Assembly: GCA_044356825.1 (NCBI GenBank)
Contig: JBIKVM010000098.1
Span: 1 to 10,386 of the forward strand
DNA from: JAUREX01 sp044356825
Lineage (GTDB): Bacteria > Pseudomonadota > Alphaproteobacteria > Rhodobacterales > Rhodobacteraceae
Direction: 5' to 3'
Length of the DNA stretch: 10,386 nt
In this document: in pieces, positions 1 through 7,188 of the stretch
Layout of the letters: every line of letters begins with the position of its first letter
Position numbering within the stretch: the stretch's first letter is position 1
Notes under the pieces: generated by a model
Told to the model about the DNA's origin: nothing
Database searches by the model: none
What the model saw: the letters and a program-made list of their open reading frames with translations, nothing else
Made by a program: the position numbers and the translations under genes

Positions 1-4
1 ATCC

Positions 5-1819
5 ATGCTGCCCCTGACCAGCTACACGTTCATCAGATCCGCCCTGCGACATCTCGGGGCGCTGGTTACGGCCATGCTGTGCCAGACACCCTTCGCGTCG
101 GCCGAAACCCGGGTCTTCGAAACCGATGTGCTGATGCGCGACGGCGTGTCGCTCAAGACCTTTGTCTATCTTCCGCAGGGCGATGGCCCCTTTCCGACGC
201 TGGTGACGCGCACGATCTACGGCCTTCCGATCACGCCCCTCGGCGGCGAGCCGTTCGACAACCGCCAGACCCTGGCCGACCTCGCGCCGCGCGTCGATGA
301 TGATGACGATGACGACCTCGAACCTGCCGCAGCCCTCGCCCGCGGCTGGCCCCTGATCACCCAGAGCGGGTATGCCCTCGTCATTCAGAACACGCGGGGG
401 CGTCACGGGTCCGAAGGGGTCGACCGGGCATGGCTCGACGATGGTGCCGACGGCTACGACCTCATCGAATGGGTGGCGGACCAGCCGTGGAGCAACGGCC
501 GCATCGGCATGTTCGGCGACAGCGCCCTTGGCATGTCTGCCGCGCTGGCCGCTGCTGCGCGTCCGCCCGCACTCGACGCGCTTTTCCTGCAGGCAGCCCC
601 TGCCGATCCATTTGGGATCGACATGGCCCCTGTCGGGGGCGGCGTGAAGATCGAGACCCTGCTTCTCCAGGGGGCCTCCCTTGCGGCCGACGTCAGCCCC
701 GAACATGTCGCGGCGCGGGGGGTCACGCCGGCCGAGGTGCCCGGCTTTGCCGAGGCCATCGGCGGCTTGGTCGGTGCGCTCGCGCAGGGGATTGAGGATC
801 CGCTCGCGTCGGACGCATGGATGGCCGCCCCTCTGGGCCAGTCCGCCGAGCTTTCCCGCCTCATGCCGTTTTGGGCGATCTTCACCGACCCGGGCGCGAT
901 GGCGACCTATCGGGAGGCACTCGATGTGCGCGGCGACCTCGGCGTGCCGACCTCGATCGTCACCCTCTGGCAGGACGTCTTCGCCCGCAGCGCGATCGCA
1001 CTTCACGCGGACCTCTCGGCAAGAGGCGTGCCCACGGAACTGCTTGTCGTGAGCGGAAGCCATTACGACATCGACGACCCGTCGATATTCCCAGCGCCGC
1101 GCATGATGTCGTGGTTCGACCACTGGCTCAGGGACGCGCCGGCACCAGCACGGGCAAAGGTCGAGCTTGCGGTTCAGGGAACGACAGACAGGTTCATCGG
1201 CGCGGACGCGATGACCGACCTCGTCGCTCCGCCGGTGATGCTGCAACTGACCGCCGATGGGCGCCTTGAGGCACCCGGGAGCGCCCCAGCTCAGGAGGTC
1301 GTCCTTGCCAGCGATCCCGACGCACCCGTCCCGACCCTTGGAGGCCGCAATCTGCTTGCCGCTGCGGGGAGCACCGATCATTCGGACCTCATCGGTCGTG
1401 CCGATACCGCACTTTTCCGTCTGGCGCCGGCCGAGGCCGAGATGTTGATCGCGGGCCCCGTCTCCGTTCGCCTCACCGTCCGAACGGAGACTCCAAGCTT
1501 CGACATCGGCGCGCGATTGCTCGACATGGCCCCGGACGGATCGGCCAGCCTTGTCCTGTCGCACCTCGCCCGGGTTGCGGAAGCCTCCGCGGGCGAGACG
1601 GAGGTCGTCATCGATCTTGGTCAAATCGTGCATCGGATCGCGCCTGGCCACGAGATCGCGCTTCTTCTCGCAGGGTCGGACTTCCCGGCATGGGATCGCA
1701 ACCCGCAGACCGGCGGGAATCTCTTCACTTCGGCCAAAACCCGGGACGCTGTGCTGAGGATCCTCACCGGAGGCGAAAGGGCGAGCGTGCTCAGCATCTC
1801 ATGGGCAGAACCGGAGTGA
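5..1819 (+). CDS. Exported CocE/NonD-family serine hydrolase (peptidase S15-like)
   Basis: Predicted secreted or periplasmic alpha/beta hydrolase of the CocE/NonD (X-Pro dipeptidyl-peptidase, S15) family, 604 aa, a normal length. Residues 1-33 look like a Sec signal peptide: basic region, hydrophobic stretch around 17-30, AxA site before Glu34. The catalytic domain follows. The nucleophile elbow GDSALG places Ser173; the likely acid is Asp324 (in LWQDVF) and the base His353 (in SGSHYD). Tyr72 in the RTIYG stretch matches the oxyanion-hole tyrosine of CocE, and WFDHWL at 370-375 is a family hallmark. From about residue 385 the C-terminal jelly-roll domain includes the usual GPVSVRLTV and ARLLDMAPDG strands. 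Known family members cleave acyl esters (cocaine, glutaryl-7-ACA) or proline peptides; the substrate here is unknown. A run of seven Asp (98-104) is odd. The ATG at 5 gives the best signal peptide, but a start before the window cannot be excluded. Confidence 0.9.
   Translation: MLPLTSYTFIRSALRHLGALVTAMLCQTPFASAETRVFETDVLMRDGVSLKTFVYLPQGDGPFPTLVTRTIYGLPITPLGGEPFDNRQTLADLAPRVDDDDDDDLEPAAALARGWPLITQSGYALVIQNTRGRHGSEGVDRAWLDDGADGYDLIEWVADQPWSNGRIGMFGDSALGMSAALAAAARPPALDALFLQAAPADPFGIDMAPVGGGVKIETLLLQGASLAADVSPEHVAARGVTPAEVPGFAEAIGGLVGALAQGIEDPLASDAWMAAPLGQSAELSRLMPFWAIFTDPGAMATYREALDVRGDLGVPTSIVTLWQDVFARSAIALHADLSARGVPTELLVVSGSHYDIDDPSIFPAPRMMSWFDHWLRDAPAPARAKVELAVQGTTDRFIGADAMTDLVAPPVMLQLTADGRLEAPGSAPAQEVVLASDPDAPVPTLGGRNLLAAAGSTDHSDLIGRADTALFRLAPAEAEMLIAGPVSVRLTVRTETPSFDIGARLLDMAPDGSASLVLSHLARVAEASAGETEVVIDLGQIVHRIAPGHEIALLLAGSDFPAWDRNPQTGGNLFTSAKTRDAVLRILTGGERASVLSISWAEPE
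296..316 (+). repeat. GAT/GAC codon run encoding seven aspartates
   Basis: Seven consecutive Asp codons (mixed GAT and GAC) lie within the hydrolase gene and encode Asp98-Asp104, in the segment between the oxyanion tyrosine and the nucleophile elbow. The trinucleotide repetition makes this a plausible slippage site, and the product would be a strongly acidic surface loop. Whether it binds a cation or is only an insertion is unknown. Confidence 0.7.
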
Positions 1820-2044
1820 ACCCTTCTAGAGAACGAAGCCTTGATGGGATCCTCCAAACCATGGCCCGGATTTCGCAGGTTTTGCGGCAACCCACCGGAC
1901 GCGCGACGCACCGCAGCGATGCCAGAGGGGCGGCGGCCCGGGATGGTCGGCAGGCTGTTCGCTCTGGATGGCGGCGCCCCGCTGTGCGATCTTCGTTCTC
2001 ACAAATGGTTCCAAGGTTCACGTGAGCACCGCCCCGATCATCGC
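1820..2044. other. Gap between the hydrolase and LytTR genes
   Basis: This stretch of about 225 bp lies between the hydrolase stop and the preferred start of the LytTR gene. The LytTR reading frame stays open back to a TTG/ATG pair at 1841/1844, but the translation there is rich in Arg, Pro and Gly with no recognisable domain and looks non-coding. I see no convincing promoter, no strong Shine-Dalgarno sequence and no terminator. A short GGTTC repeat at 2007-2011 and 2015-2019 is noted, but its 8-bp spacing does not match usual LytTR sites. Confidence 0.5.
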
Positions 2045-2941
2045 ATGACGGATCCGGAAGGCATCCAAAACCGACAAGTGCCGCATCGGCGCTTCGGGCC
2101 TTCGGGCGCGATCGGGATCGGGTGGGTTCCCTATCTGGCGCTCTGCGGGGCGGGGTTGACCATGGGACTGGCCTGGATCGGGCCACGTGCCGCCGAAGGG
2201 CTCGGGACGCTGAGTGCGGTGGCGTTCTGGGGAGCGCATGTGGGGCCAGCGCTTGCGCTCCTCGCTCTCACGCAGACGGGCCTTGCGCGGATACCGCGCG
2301 TGGCCGTGCTCTCCGGTCTCGGGCAGGTGCTGCTGGCAGCGATTGTCGCGTCGCTCCTGTTTACGCCCGTGGCGCTTGTGGTGGATTCCGTCTTCAGGGT
2401 GGAGCAGTCGGTCGACGATGCAACCGAGCCGCTTCTTCTGGCCGCCGCGCGGGAGTTCGCGCAGTTCGCGGTTCCTTTCTGCCTGACGTGGACCCTGATC
2501 AATGCGCCAAGCCTGATGAGGATCGAGACCGGCAACCCAGAACCGCAGCCAAGGGTCATGACCCCGGCGAACGAGGTGCCACCGCCCGCGCTGGCTGCGT
2601 TCTGGTCGCGTATTCCCCGAAGGCTTGGGCGCGATCTCGTCGCGCTTTCGGCCGAACTGCATTATCTGCGCGTCCACACGACCCTCGGGGATACCCTAAT
2701 CCTCTATCCTTTCGGCCGGGCGACGGATGAATTGGGGGAGGCGAGAGGGATCCGGATACACCGCTCCCACTGGGTTGCGCTCGATCACGTGCAAGAGGTC
2801 CGCAACGAGGGGGGCAGGATGATCTGCAGAATGGTCGGAGGTCTCGATCTTCCGGTCAGCCGCACCTACAGGGTAACCCTCAAGGAGGCCCTGAGGGCGA
2901 GCGTGGCGGCGGCATCCGCGTCCCGAAAGAGGCCGGAATGA
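2045..2941 (+). CDS. Membrane-anchored LytTR-domain transcriptional regulator
   Basis: Predicted transcription regulator of 298 aa. The N-terminal half is hydrophobic, with about four membrane segments near residues 24-45, 55-78, 87-113 and 138-154. A Pro-rich linker (about 165-185) leads to a C-terminal LytTR DNA-binding domain (about 192-285), recognised by the ELHYLRVHT strand and the characteristic RIHRSHWVAL segment. There is no receiver or histidine-kinase domain, so it is not a classical two-component regulator. Known proteins of this layout sense a membrane or periplasmic signal and bind DNA directly; its signal and targets are unknown. The start is uncertain: the ATG at 2045 precedes the first membrane segment but has no good ribosome-binding site, and the frame is open back to 1841, which would add 68 low-complexity residues. 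It follows the hydrolase on the same strand and may be co-transcribed with it. Confidence 0.8.
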   Translation: MTDPEGIQNRQVPHRRFGPSGAIGIGWVPYLALCGAGLTMGLAWIGPRAAEGLGTLSAVAFWGAHVGPALALLALTQTGLARIPRVAVLSGLGQVLLAAIVASLLFTPVALVVDSVFRVEQSVDDATEPLLLAAAREFAQFAVPFCLTWTLINAPSLMRIETGNPEPQPRVMTPANEVPPPALAAFWSRIPRRLGRDLVALSAELHYLRVHTTLGDTLILYPFGRATDELGEARGIRIHRSHWVALDHVQEVRNEGGRMICRMVGGLDLPVSRTYRVTLKEALRASVAAASASRKRPE

Positions 2942-3100
2942 TCGCGGGAGGCGGTGGGTCGGGGTATCGGATTGGCAAGGGGGGCGCGACTGACCGGCCG
3001 GTTCCACGGTGGTCCCCTCGGCTTCGCAAGAACGTCGTAGTCGATATCGGATCCAGAGCACCCGAAGATCCCTCGCCGTCTTTGGCAGGTCGGGCAAAGA

Positions 3101-3118
3101 AACCTCCCCCGAGGGGTT
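3101..3118 (-). terminator. Possible weak terminator for the GH31 operon
   Basis: Read on the minus strand, AACCCC pairs with GAGGTT (one G-U pair) across a short loop and is followed by TCTTTG. It lies about 140 bp past the GH31 stop, where an operon terminator is expected. The stem is short and the T tract is interrupted, so this is only a candidate. Confidence 0.3.
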
Positions 3119-3217
3119 GGCGGACCTGCTTGTGACAGCCCGTTTGGCAGCGGCCTCTTGGATCTTGGACGGGCGGCCCTGAGTCGAGTTGGGGCCGCTC
3201 ATGGCCTTGATGATGTG

Positions 3218-3238
3218 GCCGCCCCCGACGGCTTTTTT
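3218..3238 (+). terminator. Possible weak terminator for the LytTR gene
   Basis: A GCCG/CGGC stem with a 7-nt loop is directly followed by six T residues on the plus strand, about 280 bp after the LytTR stop. The 4-bp stem is short for a Rho-independent terminator. An alternative fold pairs CCGAC (3225-3229) with GTCGG (3247-3251) and puts the T tract in the loop. Confidence 0.35.
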
Positions 3239-3256
3239 GTGCCAAGGTCGGCAATG

Positions 3257-5335
3257 TCATCGGCGCCATGGAGGCAGGACGACGTCGAAACCCTCGGCTG
3301 GAACGCCTGACCGGATGAAGACGGGCGGCCGGCCCAGAGGTGCCGCGATATCGTGCCGGCCCGCAGGATAGGTTTCGCCGGTAAAGGCATGCTGCCAGTC
3401 GCCGATCGGCAGGTGGACCCTGCGGGAGGTAGCGCCTGCTTCAACCACCGGGGCAACCAGCAATGCATCGCCAAAGAGGAACTGATGGGGCATATCGGCT
3501 GCGGGGTCGGCGGGGAAATCGAAGGCCACGGCCCGCATGGGCGGTATCCCCTCTTCGTGATAGCGCCGCATTGCGCGGCAGATGTAGGGGCGCAGCCCCT
3601 CGCGCAGCGCCAGAAGGCGGCTGGCGGCGTCCATCACGTCGGGGCCAAAGCTCCAGAGCTCGTTGTCGCCGCCTGACTCGGTAAAGATGAAGAACATCTC
3701 GCGGGGGCCATAGCTGACCGGCTCGCCGGGCGACGAGAGCGGCACCCCCTCGGGGATGCGAAATCCATGCAGGCGACAGATCGGCGAGAAGACGCCGAAC
3801 TCGAACCAGCGCAGAAGCAGCTCGTGAAAGGCCGCGTCCTTCCCATGACCCTCGTAGAACCCGCCGATGTCGGTCGTCCACCAGCCTATGCCGCTCGCGG
3901 CAGCGTGGCAGCCGGCGGCGATCTGGTTGCGCAAATCCTCCCAGGTCGACCAGACATCGCCCGACCACAGGATGATCGGCGCCTTCTGTCCCCCGGCCCA
4001 GGTTGAACGTGTCAGGAGGACCGCATCGGTGATCCCTTCCTCCTTGAGCCCTTCGGCATAGCGGTCGGCATGAAGCTTGGGATAGGCCGACAACATCTCT
4101 GCCCCGTTTCCAAGGCTGGTGCGGATGTTCTCTGCATTGGCCGGGCGGATCTCGGGTTCACAACTGTCGAGCCAGAAGTTGCGGAAGCCGCGCTTGAGGT
4201 AGCCCGCCTTCACCCGTTCCCAATGATAGTCGCGGGCGTCCGGGTTGAAGGCGTCGTAATAGGTCAGGAAGTGCAGGCCATAAGGATCCTTGTCGGGAAA
4301 CATGTTCACAGCCGGGATGCCCCGTTCGGTCCGAAGGATCATGCCGGCTTCGCGCATCTCCTTCCAGGTTTCGGCATTCAGGCCGATGGTGGGCCAGATC
4401 GAGACCATCGTCTCAACCCCCATGTCGGTCAGGTCGCGGATCAGGCCCTCGGGATCGGGCCAGTCCTTCGGATCGAACTGCCATTCGCCCTGACGCGTCC
4501 AGGCGAAGAAGTCGATGACGATGCACGAAAGGGGCAGTCCCAGTTGCTTGTGCTGCCGCGCCACACCCAGAAGCTCTGCCTGCGTCCTGTAGCGCAGCTT
4601 GCTCTGCCAGAACCCGGTGGCCCAGTCGGGCAGCATCGGGGGCCGCCCGGTGGCATCGAGGTAGCGAGCGAGTATGGCGGCGGGGCTGTCGCCCGCGCAG
4701 ATCCAGTAGTCGAGACCGGGCGTGGCCTCTGCGCGCCAGCGGGTGAGGTTCGCGGCGAAATCGCAGCGACCGACGGCGGGATTGTTCCAGAGGAATCCAT
4801 AGCCGCGCGAGGATATCACGAAGGGGATCACCACATGGTAGTTCTGCTGGACAAGCGTGGTCGAGACCCCCTTGAGGTCAAGCCGCCCATGCTGCGGCTG
4901 GCCTAGGCCCATGATGCGCTCGCCATCATAGGCGGTGAAGGTGGCCTCCAGCTGGAAGCTGCCCGAGGCGATCGGCTTGAACGCGCGAGGGCCGGGACCG
5001 GCGAAATGGCTGCGGGTTTCGGATAAAAGCTCCATGCCCGTCACCGTGTCGACATAGCGGATGACGACCTCTCTGGGCTGGTCGGCACCGTGCCGGGGAA
5101 CGACCTTCAGCTCAGCGCGGATCCGGCCGTTCGTGATGCATGCGCGGTAGGCGTCGATCTCGATCTCGGGGCTGGTGGGCTTCGTCGACAGAAGCGCACT
5201 GACATGGGGTTCGGCGACCGTCAGCCCCGGACGCGCGCGGGTGCGTATCGCGTCGGGGCCATGGGCTTCGACCCTGAGGGTCTCGCCGAACATCCGCACC
5301 ACGAGGGCGCCATCCTCGATCCTGAAGTGCGTCAT
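3257..5335 (-). CDS. GH31 alpha-glycosidase (alpha-xylosidase/alpha-glucosidase type), cytoplasmic
   Basis: Retaining alpha-glycoside hydrolase of family GH31, 692 aa and apparently complete. The N-terminal beta-sandwich (about 1-225) includes the WNNPAVG loop at 183-189. The TIM barrel (about 235-560) carries the nucleophile Asp390 in FWLDSCEPE and the probable acid/base Asp460 in WSGDVWSTW. Other family marks are RSTWAGGQ (444-451), GWWTTDIGGF (484-493) and FSPICRLHG (516-524). C-terminal beta domains include FGDALLVAPV (621-630). The IDFFAWTRQGEW segment resembles the GH31 branch holding many alpha-xylosidases, rather than the sulfoquinovosidases. There is no signal peptide, so it acts on imported substrate. 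It is the last gene of the operon: its ATG lies 3 nt after the P450 stop, and an AGGTGA ribosome-binding site overlaps that stop. The substrate is unproven; alpha-xyloside, alpha-glucoside or alpha-galactoside are all possible. Confidence 0.9.
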   Translation of the reverse strand: MTHFRIEDGALVVRMFGETLRVEAHGPDAIRTRARPGLTVAEPHVSALLSTKPTSPEIEIDAYRACITNGRIRAELKVVPRHGADQPREVVIRYVDTVTGMELLSETRSHFAGPGPRAFKPIASGSFQLEATFTAYDGERIMGLGQPQHGRLDLKGVSTTLVQQNYHVVIPFVISSRGYGFLWNNPAVGRCDFAANLTRWRAEATPGLDYWICAGDSPAAILARYLDATGRPPMLPDWATGFWQSKLRYRTQAELLGVARQHKQLGLPLSCIVIDFFAWTRQGEWQFDPKDWPDPEGLIRDLTDMGVETMVSIWPTIGLNAETWKEMREAGMILRTERGIPAVNMFPDKDPYGLHFLTYYDAFNPDARDYHWERVKAGYLKRGFRNFWLDSCEPEIRPANAENIRTSLGNGAEMLSAYPKLHADRYAEGLKEEGITDAVLLTRSTWAGGQKAPIILWSGDVWSTWEDLRNQIAAGCHAAASGIGWWTTDIGGFYEGHGKDAAFHELLLRWFEFGVFSPICRLHGFRIPEGVPLSSPGEPVSYGPREMFFIFTESGGDNELWSFGPDVMDAASRLLALREGLRPYICRAMRRYHEEGIPPMRAVAFDFPADPAADMPHQFLFGDALLVAPVVEAGATSRRVHLPIGDWQHAFTGETYPAGRHDIAAPLGRPPVFIRSGVPAEGFDVVLPPWRR

Positions 5336-5338
5336 CCG

Positions 5339-5344
5339 TCACCT
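5339..5344 (-). promoter_or_regulatory. Ribosome-binding site of the GH31 gene
   Basis: AGGTGA on the minus strand includes the TGA stop of the P450 gene and ends 3 nt before the GH31 ATG. Termination of the P450 would leave ribosomes at this site, indicating translational coupling. Confidence 0.65.
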
Positions 5345-6493
5345 GGGGTGGAAGGTCAGGCTGAGCCGGGAGAAGCCCTGCGATCGGACGATCCCGCCGA
5401 CGTCACGGGCGCCGGGGATGGCTTCGTGGAGATCGATGCGTGCGACGAGAGCGGTGAGAGAGGAGAGAAGTGCGCGGATCACGGCCCGGGCATGCGCTGC
5501 GCCCAGACAGGAGTGGTCGCCGGCGCCAAACCCAACATGCGGGTTCCGCAACCGGTCGATCCGCAGGCTCAGGGGATCCTCGAAGGTGGTATCGTCGAAA
5601 TTCGCCGCCGCCCAGCAAAGGGCGATACGTTCACCCTGCCGACGAGCAACGCCTGCGACCTCATCCTCGCGTGTGCAGATGCGGCCGATGTGGGTCAGGG
5701 GCGAGAAGAAGCGCACCATTTCCTCGGTCGCCCGTGGCAGCAATTCCGGCTCCGACCGCAGTCGCTCGAGATCGGCAGGGGCGCGGGCCATGTGCCACAT
5801 CGCACCAGACATCGTGTGGATCAGCGTGTCGCGCCCGCCCGCGAAGGCGACGTGGGAGAATCCGAGCTTTTCGTCGCGCGTCAGCGGGCGGCCGTCGAGA
5901 CGGGCGCTGGCGAGGTGATCGAAGAAGGTCTCGCTCGCGCCGTCACGACCTGCATCGACATAGTCTTCGATCCGGTTCATCAGCATCGCGGCCTTCGCGG
6001 GATCGTTCCTGCCTTTGGTCTTGAAGGCGTGAAAACCCCAGCCTGTCCAGACCTCCGCCTCCGCCTCCGGAAGGCCGAAGAGCGCCGCCAATGCGTAGGA
6101 CTGGATGGGCAGCGAGATCGCCTGCACAACCTCGATCTGCCCAATCCCGAGCGCCGCAGTCACACGCTCGCGGGCAATGGAGCCGATGCGGCTTGCGAGT
6201 GTCTGATCTTCGAGGGGGCGCCGGAACCAGTCCTTCACAAGGTCCTTGTAGGCGCCGTGGGTCGGGGGGTCGATCTCGATGGGAAGCTGACGGAGGCTGC
6301 GAATATCCGTTTCGTCCGGCACCGGCACGCGGCCCGGACTATCGTTCGAAAACCGCTGCCAGTCGCGCGCAGCCGCTCGGATGTCGCGCCAGCGGGTCAG
6401 GACGGGCATGACCTCGCCATTGAAGTCACCGACGAAACCTCCTGCCGTCCGAGCGGGGCCGAATGGGTCGTAGGTCAGGTCGCTCTTGCTCAC
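5339..6493 (-). CDS. Soluble bacterial cytochrome P450
   Basis: Heme-thiolate monooxygenase of 384 aa, the usual length for a soluble class I bacterial P450. The heme-ligand loop FGAGDHSCLG (322-331) gives Cys329 as the proximal ligand. The I-helix AGGRDT (218-223) has the Asp-Thr pair for oxygen activation, and the K-helix ExxR is Glu258-Arg261. IDPPTHGAYKDLV (74-86) is the conserved segment before the C helix, with Lys83 where Arg is more common. There is no membrane anchor. The start is a GTG sharing four bases (GTGA) with the stop of the upstream SDR gene, with GAGG 5 nt before it. Such enzymes need a ferredoxin and a reductase; neither is in the window. In a sugar-uptake operon, plausible roles are oxidative O-demethylation of a methylated sugar or hydroxylation of an aglycone. 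The substrate class cannot be read from the sequence. Confidence 0.93.
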   Translation of the reverse strand: MSKSDLTYDPFGPARTAGGFVGDFNGEVMPVLTRWRDIRAAARDWQRFSNDSPGRVPVPDETDIRSLRQLPIEIDPPTHGAYKDLVKDWFRRPLEDQTLASRIGSIARERVTAALGIGQIEVVQAISLPIQSYALAALFGLPEAEAEVWTGWGFHAFKTKGRNDPAKAAMLMNRIEDYVDAGRDGASETFFDHLASARLDGRPLTRDEKLGFSHVAFAGGRDTLIHTMSGAMWHMARAPADLERLRSEPELLPRATEEMVRFFSPLTHIGRICTREDEVAGVARRQGERIALCWAAANFDDTTFEDPLSLRIDRLRNPHVGFGAGDHSCLGAAHARAVIRALLSSLTALVARIDLHEAIPGARDVGGIVRSQGFSRLSLTFHPR

Positions 6494-7188
6494 TTTCGCC
6501 TCACGTATCCGCCATCAACGAACAGCTCTTCGCCAGTGATGAAGCTTGCGGCGTCGGAAAGCAGGAAGACGACCGCCTCAGCCACTTCCTCTGGGCGGGC
6601 CATCCGGTTGAGGATATGGGCGGATGCCGCACGTTCGCGGATCGCTTCGCCATCTGGCAGTCTGGCCAGGGCGCAGTTGGTGAAATCCGTGTCCACCCAG
6701 CCGGGGCTGACGGCGTTCACCCGGATTCCACGGGGTGCGAACTCTCCGGACGCCGCACGCATCAGTCCGATCACCGCGCCCTTCGACGTATGGTAGGCAA
6801 CCGACCCGTCGGTGGCGAGATGGGCCGATACCGAACCCATGAGAACGATTGCACCGCCGTCCTTGAGGTAGCGGCTAGCGTGCTTCATCGCCAGCATGAT
6901 GCCGCCGGCGTTCACCCTCAGAACACGACGGAAGTCCTCCCACGGCTGGTCGGCAACCCTGCCCATTGCATGGATTCCGGCGATGCAGGCCAGACCATCA
7001 AGCGCGCCAGCCTCCGCCATGGCCTGCGCCAGCGCGTTTTCGTCCATCAGGTCAAGGGTGAGTGACAGGTCGGCTTCGGGCGAGGGCGCGAGGTCTAGGC
7101 CTATGGTCCTGTGCCCCGCGGCGCGCAAGGCGCGGCAGGTCGCGCCACCTATGCCTCCTGCAGATCCGGTGACGAGGTAGGTTCCCAT
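6490..7188 (-). CDS. Short-chain dehydrogenase/reductase (second of tandem pair)
   Basis: Classical SDR oxidoreductase of 232 aa. The Rossmann motif TGSAGGIG (7-14) and Asp32 at the end of the second strand suggest NAD(H) rather than NADP(H). Catalytic residues are Ser119, Tyr132 and Lys136 (13 and 4 residues apart, as expected), with structural Asn93. The C-terminal FITGEELFVDGGY is typical of sugar- and polyol-type SDRs. The NNAG structural motif reads CIAG here (Cys68), a departure from the paralog's NIAG. The ATG start overlaps the upstream SDR stop by one base (TGATG) and there is no separate ribosome-binding site, so it is probably translated by re-initiation. It likely oxidises or reduces a hydroxyl or carbonyl on the sugar released or imported by this operon; the substrate is unknown. 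The frame is open far upstream, but that part is an out-of-frame reading of the first SDR. Confidence 0.9.
   Translation of the reverse strand: MGTYLVTGSAGGIGGATCRALRAAGHRTIGLDLAPSPEADLSLTLDLMDENALAQAMAEAGALDGLACIAGIHAMGRVADQPWEDFRRVLRVNAGGIMLAMKHASRYLKDGGAIVLMGSVSAHLATDGSVAYHTSKGAVIGLMRAASGEFAPRGIRVNAVSPGWVDTDFTNCALARLPDGEAIRERAASAHILNRMARPEEVAEAVVFLLSDAASFITGEELFVDGGYVRRK

Larger units (their letters stand above)
2942..3256. other. Convergent intergenic region, about 315 bp
   Basis: Non-coding DNA between the stops of the LytTR gene and the GH31 gene. It contains a 10-bp palindrome (ACCGGCCGGT, 2993-3002) and two weak hairpins annotated separately as possible terminators. A minus-strand frame opens with ATG at 3202 and runs on into the LytTR gene; its product matches no family I recognise, and it could be chance or a decayed gene. 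No RNA gene or mobile-element end is visible. Confidence 0.6.

Noticed and set aside
2007..2019. GGTTC direct repeat as a LytTR operator
   Set aside because: The spacing of 8 bp and the sequence do not fit the usual LytTR direct repeats, which lie about two helical turns apart; probably chance.
4070..4906. Plus-strand frame (278 codons) antisense to GH31
   Set aside because: It is opposite the catalytic barrel of an intact GH31 gene and has no domain of its own.
3257..5335. Sulfoquinovosidase identity for the GH31 enzyme, giving a sulfoglycolytic operon
   Set aside because: The nucleophile context is FWLDSCEPE rather than the ADFGE-type context of YihQ-like enzymes, and no other sulfoglycolytic gene is present.
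5090..6796. Long plus-strand open frame (568 codons) antisense to the P450 and parts of its neighbours
   Set aside because: It lies opposite the intact P450, GH31 and SDR genes; its translation is low-complexity with no domain. Long antisense frames are expected in GC-rich genes.
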